A stretch of 64,000 nucleotides of DNA from the NCBI RefSeq assembly GCF_014529535.1, contig NW_023503727.1:620001-684000 (forward strand), given 5' to 3'. Positions within the stretch are counted from its first letter, which is position 1. Each line of letters starts with the position of its first letter. A program made the position numbers and the translations under genes. The stretch comes from Bradysia coprophila (Eukaryota > Arthropoda > Insecta > Diptera > Sciaridae). This document shows, in pieces, positions 58,465-64,000 of the stretch. A model generated the notes under the pieces. That model saw only the letters and a list, made by a program, of their open reading frames with translations, was not told the origin of the DNA and made no database searches.

Positions 58465-60288
58465 CTTCTTCTTCTTCTTCTTTTTCAGCCTGTTTCTGTC
58501 CACTGCTGGACGTAGGCCTCCCCAATTCTTTTCCATTCCGAACGATTAGTTGCCACTTGTTGCCAATTTGCGCCTGCAATTCTCTTTATACCATTACTCC
58601 ATCTCTCTGGTGTGGTGGTCTACCTCTAGGTCGTGTTTTAGGTGGTCTTCAGTTCATGATCTTTTTGGTCCAACGTTCGTCTGTCCTTCTTGCAATATGT
58701 CCCGCCCAGCTCCACTTTAAAGATGCTATTCTTTCCATGACATCAACGACTTTTGTTTGTTGTCGAATCCATTGATTTGTCATTCTATCTCTGAGCGTAA
58801 TTCCGAGCATACTTCGTTCCATAGCTCTTTGTGCCACTCTTAATTTATTTTCGGAAGCTTTTGTTAACGTTAACGTTTCCGCTCCATATGTGAGCACAGG
58901 AAGGACACACGTATCGAACACTTTACGTTTCAGACTATTGTTCATTTTGCTTTTGAAAATTAGCCTGAGTTTTCCGAACGCTGCCCATGCAAGACCAATT
59001 CTACGTTTTATTTCTGCAGTTTGGTTGTCTAGACCCAACTTCAATTTGTGACCTAGGTACACATAACTGTCGACTCGTTCAATGACAGTATCACCGATTT
59101 TAATGTCTCTGTTGTCGTCAATGTTTGTCATGATTTTCGTTTTTGACAAATTCATCTTGAGGCCGACTTTGTTTGACTCCTCATTCAGCTGTTGCAACAT
59201 AATTTGCGCCTGATCTACATCAGCTGCCATCAGGGAGATGTCATCTGCGAAACGGAGATTACTCAGGTACTCTCCATTTATGTTGATACCCATTTCACTC
59301 CAGTCTAATTTCTTAAAAACACTCTCCAGAATCGATGTGAATAACTTAGGTGATATGGTGTCACCCTGTCGTACACCTCGGCCAATTCTGAATTTCTCCG
59401 TGCTCTTATGAAGTTTTATACATGAAGTAGCATTTTTGTACACATATCGAATTGTGTTGGAGTATCTTGAGTCTACTCTGCACTCGTCTAATGAGTCCAA
59501 TATCGACCAGGTTTCCACTGAATCAAAAGCTTTTTCAAAGTCTATGAATATCAAGACCACAGCAATCTTGTATTCATTGCATTTCTCAATTAGCGTTCTC
59601 ATCACATGTAATTGGTCGTTTGTGCTGAATCCTGATCTAAATGCAGCTTGTTCAACAGGTTGGTAGAAGTCGAGCTTCTTGGTGTTCCTCTTCGTAACTA
59701 TTTTCATGAACAACTTGTAGAGTGTTGATAAGAGACTTATGGGTCGATAGTTTTCCAGCTTTGTTATGTCTCCTTTTTTATGCAGCAATGTTATCACTGC
59801 ATTTTCCCATGCTTCTGGCACTTCTTCCCATTGAAGACATTGATTAAACAAAGTCGTTATTGCACCCAATAATGAGTCGCCACCTAGTTTAATGGCTTCC
59901 GCTGGAACACCATCTTCACCGGGAGACTTTTTGTTCTTCATTTCGGCTACTGCAGCATGTACTTCATCAATAGTTATGTCAGGCATATCTTCCGATCCTA
60001 CATTTCTTATTATTGGTCTATCTTCGTTGGTATTCGTCGGATCTGGTCGAACTGATGAGAATAAATCTTCGTAAAATTCCTTTGCGATATTTAATATCGC
60101 ATTTCGATCCGTTTGAATTGTTCCTGTTTTGTCTCGTAATTTGAAGATTTCTTTCTTTGCGTTCGTCATTTTTGACCGTAGGACCTTCATGTTGCAATTA
60201 GCTTCAATTGTGTTTTGAGCCAGTTGGATATTATATTTTCTTAGATCTGATTTCACCGCTTTGTTGATAATTTTTGTCAAGTCAAGTC
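58465..60288 (-). mobile_element. 5'-truncated RTE-type LINE with 11-bp target duplication
   Basis: A non-LTR retrotransposon insertion bounded by aatttcccatt at 58454-58464 and 60289-60299. The 3' end in element sense carries a short (GAA)n run, as in RTE-clade elements. About 1.8 kb remains of what is normally over 3 kb; the endonuclease half is missing, as expected for abortive target-primed reverse transcription. Confidence 0.88.
58485..60288 (-). pseudogene. RTE-type reverse transcriptase, truncated and broken
   Basis: Reverse transcriptase part of a LINE polyprotein that copies its RNA at a nicked chromosomal site. The frame is open from the truncation point to a TGA at about 58649, 543 codons. 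Visible motifs in order: KKSPGEDGVPAEAIK, LENYRPISLLSTLYK, FIDFEKAFDSV, GRGVRQGDTISPKLF, the catalytic LRFADDISL, and the distal WSWAGHIARRTDERW block typical of RTE/BovB-like elements. The N-terminal EEP endonuclease is absent. A stop codon interrupts the distal end where a Trp is usual. A single-base shift near 58600 moves the rest, containing RWSNGIKRIAGANWQQVATN and ending ETG, to another frame that stops at 58485. The element cannot encode a full-length protein. Confidence 0.92.
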
Positions 60289-60299
60289 AATTTCCCATT

Positions 60300-60874
60300 G
60301 CCAAATTGAAAAGGTTTTGCAAAAAGAAAATCTATGAAAAAAGAATTTCCCACTCAATTTCACACCCAAATCACATCCACCTTGAACTTAGTCGAATATC
60401 GTCGTTAAAGTCGTTAATCGTAACATGAGTATTGTTTTTGAAACGTCAAATCACCACCAACACAAAAATTTAGTGTCGGTTGTGACAAATGTTTAAATTT
60501 CTGTGATTTCGATGTGATTTAATACAGATTTTGTGCGTAAATGTGTTTCTTGTGTGGTTTCAACAGTTCACTTAGCGGTTGACTTAAAATATTCGTCAAA
60601 GCCACCAAAATGATGAAAAATTTATTTTGACCAATCATGTAAACAAACAACACGATTGTCGTTTGGTGGGACGTGAGTCGCAGAAGAGGTGACCCAGTAG
60701 AAATAAAATGTATTCGGTAATCTTAAAAATTACGTTTTAGTGGAAACGCTTTAGTTTAAATGTGTGCACGTTTCCGGTAACATAAATTTGTGCGAAAGCA
60801 ATCACTTTTGAGCAACTTTACGATAACACCATTAGTTAGGGGTGGGTAACATTCCTTATTTATGAATGTATGAC
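60300..60874. other. No recognised feature
   Basis: Non-coding as far as visible. No repeat was delimited. Confidence 0.35.
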
Positions 60875-60883
60875 ATACGCGCC

Positions 60884-61236
60884 CAAAGTATATATAAACA
60901 CTGAAGGTAATGCAAATCCGCAGTTACACACGGATCCAAACTTTCAGGTGGATTTTAGCTCCGTCATGTTACACACGTATTGAATTCGTTTGCGTCAAGT
61001 TGCATCTAGTGGTGAATTTGGAGAATTTAGCGGCGTTATGTTGCACACATATAAAATTCATTTGCGTCAAGTTGTATTTAGTGGTGAACGGTGGTGAATT
61101 AGAAGTTTTTAGGGCCGTCATGTTGCACAAGTCTAAGTTAGACAACATACGAAAATGAATTCACCTGAAAGTTTGAATTCGTAATTTCTCTGATCCTTTG
61201 AGAGTCTACATTACCTTCAGTGTTTATATACTTTGA
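60884..61236. mobile_element. MITE with CAAAGTATATATAAACACTG ends, 9-bp duplication
   Basis: A 353-bp element with ends CAAAGTATATATAAACACTG and a near-exact complement, flanked by atacgcgcc at 60875-60883 and 61237-61245. If one terminal base is left out of the inverted end, the duplication reads as 8 bp (atacgcgc). The interior has two direct copies of a TGCGTCAAGTTG segment. One lone end occurs at 5533-5564. Confidence 0.82.
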
Positions 61237-61284
61237 TACGCGCCGACCATCTACAGATACAATGAAAACGGATCGTAATAAACA

Positions 61285-61680
61285 GCAGACAAAAAATTGA
61301 AAAAAGGAGATAAAAAATAGTATAAATGGAGATAAACAATCGAAAAATAGAGATAAGTAATTAAAAAATGCCGATAAATTAACTAAAACTTGAGATTAAA
61401 TAACAAGGAACGGAGATAAAAAATTAACAAATGGAGATAATTTGATTGAAAACGGAGTTATAGTATCTCCTTTTTTAAATTTGTTATCTCTGTTTTTAGT
61501 TTTTTTTATCTCCACTTGGTATCTCCGTTTTTAAATTTTTAATCTCTGATGTTATCTCCTTTTCTGAAATTATTATATTCACTTTTTAATTTATTTTATC
61601 TCCATTCCATACATTTCTATATCTCCATTTCTAGTTATAATATCTCCAAAACTCATTTTATTATCTCCATGTATGAACAT
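61285..61680. repeat. GGAGATA/TATCTCC repeat block 1
   Basis: The left half is built of GGAGATAAAAAATT-like units and the right half of AATTTTTATCTCC-like units, so the block folds on itself. Its right part, 61434-61665, is nearly identical to 63058-63290. Confidence 0.75.
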
Positions 61681-61950
61681 ATAGAATGAACAAAAACTAG
61701 TTCTGTATCATCATATGTAATTTGCAAGAACTATCTCCGTGAAGTATCAACCAACTTTAAACATACCAACTTTTTTATAGTCTGGTCGTCATGACGAAGA
61801 TTTTTGCGAGTTTTCCAAAGTCGGTAGGTTGGAACCAACTTACCAACTTGCTGATCAAGCGCGACTAAAAAGTTGATAGCTTTGGCAAAAAGTTGGTAGG
61901 TTATAACCTACCAACTTTGCTAGGCTGACGAACTAATCTCATTTACGTTT

Positions 61951-62001
61951 CATTTCGTAAAAAGATGAATTCCCTAGGAACGGACTAAACAGCCTTTACG
62001 G
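61951..62001 (-). repeat. Lone inverted unit of the 31854-32092 minisatellite
   Basis: Read on the minus strand it gives GTCCGTTCCTAG followed by GGAATTCATCTTTTTACG, matching the four-unit array 30 kb away. Confidence 0.65.
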
Positions 62002-62154
62002 CGAGAACAATTACACAAACTAATTATTAGACGATGTGAGAGAAAAAAAATTAACTCCTAAGTTACCGACACCGTTCCGGCGCCCGGCTCGCATTGCGGC
62101 CCTCCGCTTCGCCCCGGGGCAATGGGCCGGCTCGCTCGGCGTGTTAATAGTACA

Positions 62155-62277
62155 TTTTCTACCTTGGTGTATATTTCGAGAATAACTTCGTATGTACAAT
62201 TGTATATAACGAGCGCCAGCGAGTGTATATACAATTGTACATAAGAAGTGATTCGAGAAATATACACCAAGGTAGAA
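62155..62277. repeat. Palindrome of about 55-bp arms
   Basis: CTACCTTGGTGTATATTTCG at the left pairs with CGAAATATACACCAAGGTAG at the right. The centre contains CGAGCGCCAGCGAG. Confidence 0.75.
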
Positions 62278-62281
62278 CAAT

Positions 62282-62760
62282 GTTTTATCTCCTGCAAGCT
62301 GATATTTCATACATTAGCGAAATAACCACAAAAATTTGGATTTAAAATTAATTAATTAAGCATTCACAACAAAAAAAAACATCATACAGAGAATCCTTTA
62401 TTTACTTACTCGCACACATATACTATCCACCTCAACATTTCGTTCAAATCACATCATTCCGACTACTCTGATTATTTGATCGATGTAGAAGTGGCTTACG
62501 AACCACTAACGACACCAATTGCATCGCGTTATGTGATTTGTTGGCGTAGTGGTCAGCATGTTTGGTTGATATGCTGCTGGTCCCGTGTTCGCTTCCGCCG
62601 TTCGGCGATTTTTTTTTTCAAATATGTAGATGGAAAGTAAATTTACCCTAGGTGGGTTATGTGTGAATTATCCAATCGTATAGGCTGTGGTTATGTATGT
62701 GTTTGTGTTTATATGCAGAAACGCGTAATGTATGAAATATCAGCTTGCAGGAGATAAAAC
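62282..62760. mobile_element. Element with perfect-looking 35-bp inverted ends
   Basis: The ends GTTTTATCTCCTGCAAGCTG (62282) and CAGCTTGCAGGAGATAAAAC (to 62760) are complementary over about 35 bp. The 479-bp element includes a tRNA-like Pol III segment at 62541-62619. No target duplication was seen. Confidence 0.7.
62541..62619 (+). ncRNA. tRNA-like Pol III promoter segment (SINE head?)
   Basis: TGGCGTAGTGGTCAGCA fits a Pol III A box and GTGTTCGCTTCC an imperfect B box about 33 nt later. A run of ten T follows at 62609, a Pol III stop. The cloverleaf is poor, so a tRNA-derived SINE or a tRNA relic is likelier than a tRNA gene. Confidence 0.4.
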
Positions 62761-62939
62761 GCTTTTTATGTACCTTCTAACTTTTTGTCAAACATCCTGA
62801 CTTTTTGCCAAATTGTCGTCGCAACGACCGGACTATACGAATCAGGATACATACGAACTATACAAATTATAAACGTTTACCTCTATTGTCTATCGTTAGG
62901 AAATGCAGATGAATAACTTAAAGTTGAAATAAAATTACA

Positions 62940-63400
62940 ATCAACGGAGATCACCGTCCAGATAAATAATTGAGAAACTGAGAATTAAGAAACAGTAAGG
63001 TAGATGCACTGAAACTTAAAACGGTAGATAAAGAATTGAGAAACGGAGATAGAGAAGCGGAGATAATTTGATTGAAAACGGAGTTATAGTATCTCCTTTT
63101 TTAAATTTTTTATCTCTGTTTTTAGTTTTTTTTTATCTCCACTTGGTATCTCCGTTTTTAAATTTTTAATCTCTGATATTATCTCCTTTTCCGAAATTAT
63201 TATCTTCACTTTTTAATTTATTTTATCTCCATTCCATACATATCTTATCTCCATTTCTAGTTATAATATCTCCAAAACTCATTTTATTATCGCCGAAATT
63301 AGATTTTATTATCTCCAATTTTTTATGGAATTTATCTCCATTTTGGAGTTTCATATCTCCACATCACACTTTTTTATCTCCACTTATATCTCCTTTATTA
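62940..63400. repeat. GGAGATA/TATCTCC repeat block 2
   Basis: Same architecture as block 1. The segment 63058-63290 is nearly identical to 61434-61665 and then extends into further TATCTCCA units up to about 63400. Confidence 0.75.
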
Positions 63401-64000
63401 TATTTTTTATCAACCGAAATATTACTATCGCAATGAAAACTGAGGGAAACTTTAATTTTGTCTTAAAATATCAAAAATGGTCCATAATACAAGATTCAGG
63501 ACGAATGATAAATTGAAAGTAAACATTCTCTGTCTCACACAATCCTACAATGCACGCTGGTTATATTTTATCGCTTTTTTATGCTTTGGTTTTCCCTAGC
63601 TTCGAAATTGACTTATTACAATCACATCGATAAAAAGTAAATTAACTTGTAAGACCGAGGTCAAGAAACACAAAAAAATCGTTTTCACTTATTATGTAAA
63701 TGACTATTGCACCTTTCCCCACACCCAATTCTGCCTGACCCGTTAACACAAACTGGCAAAGCTTCGAACACATTCTATAATCCCCCGCATTTAGCTGATT
63801 TAATATAAAAACCAGTCAAATGTTATAACCGATTATTCAAATTCTATGGCAACCAGTGCAAATACGCCGCTCCAATGTATAATATAATGAAACTTAGCTC
63901 CGGTTTGTGTTATATTTTACAATAAAGTAATATTTTACAAATGTAACATTGACATGGTCGGGCAAAAAAAAAAAATTCGTCTCCGCTTCCATCCTTCTCT
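63401..64000. other. No recognised feature
   Basis: AT-rich sequence with no supported gene or delimited repeat up to the window edge. Confidence 0.35.

Overview
The window reads as nuclear DNA of an insect, most likely a dipteran. It is AT-rich, has short introns (about 60-260 nt) with GT-AG borders, and carries an insect-type gustatory receptor, a ZAD zinc-finger protein (an arthropod-expanded class), DRE-like TATCGATA sites and a TCAGT initiator-like site. Nothing prokaryotic, plasmid-like or CRISPR-like was seen. The species cannot be named from this sequence.

Four genes could be assembled exon by exon from splice sites and reading phase. They are a 4-exon gustatory receptor on the minus strand (165-1828, 413 aa, apparently intact), a 5-exon ZAD/C2H2 zinc-finger gene on the plus strand (5809-7265, 393 aa), a 4-exon C2H2 zinc-finger gene on the minus strand (13589-14663, 283 aa), and the LSm4 subunit of the Lsm RNA-binding ring on the plus strand (21980-22556, only the initiator exon unplaced). 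Weaker candidates are an orphan first coding exon behind a DRE/TCAGT promoter-like region (23401-23646), a two-exon 3' gene end (42923-43234), a terminal exon of a single-pass membrane protein (48491-48668, minus) and a tiny two-exon ORF (48107-48330).

Most of the rest is a graveyard of small mobile elements. Many can be delimited exactly. Seven short elements with YARNG termini have perfect 8-bp target duplications and fit non-autonomous hAT transposons. Others have 7, 9 or 10-bp duplications. Three foldback elements begin and end in TTAA (26150, 40868, 52735). Three long repeats (26041-27536, 29986-32521, 48739-50423) plus one fragment share termini that fit Helentron-type rolling-circle elements: insertion between two Ts, a 3' hairpin before CTAG, and an asymmetric inverted repeat. 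Retroelements are a 5'-truncated RTE-type LINE with an 11-bp target duplication (58465-60288) and a Penelope-like endonuclease relic (36562-36828). Nesting is common, so relative ages can be ordered.

The genes do not form a pathway. They are unlinked single genes separated by repeats: a chemoreceptor, two transcription-factor-like proteins and one RNA-processing housekeeping factor. The stretch from about 24 to 58 kb has no confidently recognised host gene and could be intergenic or a very long intron.
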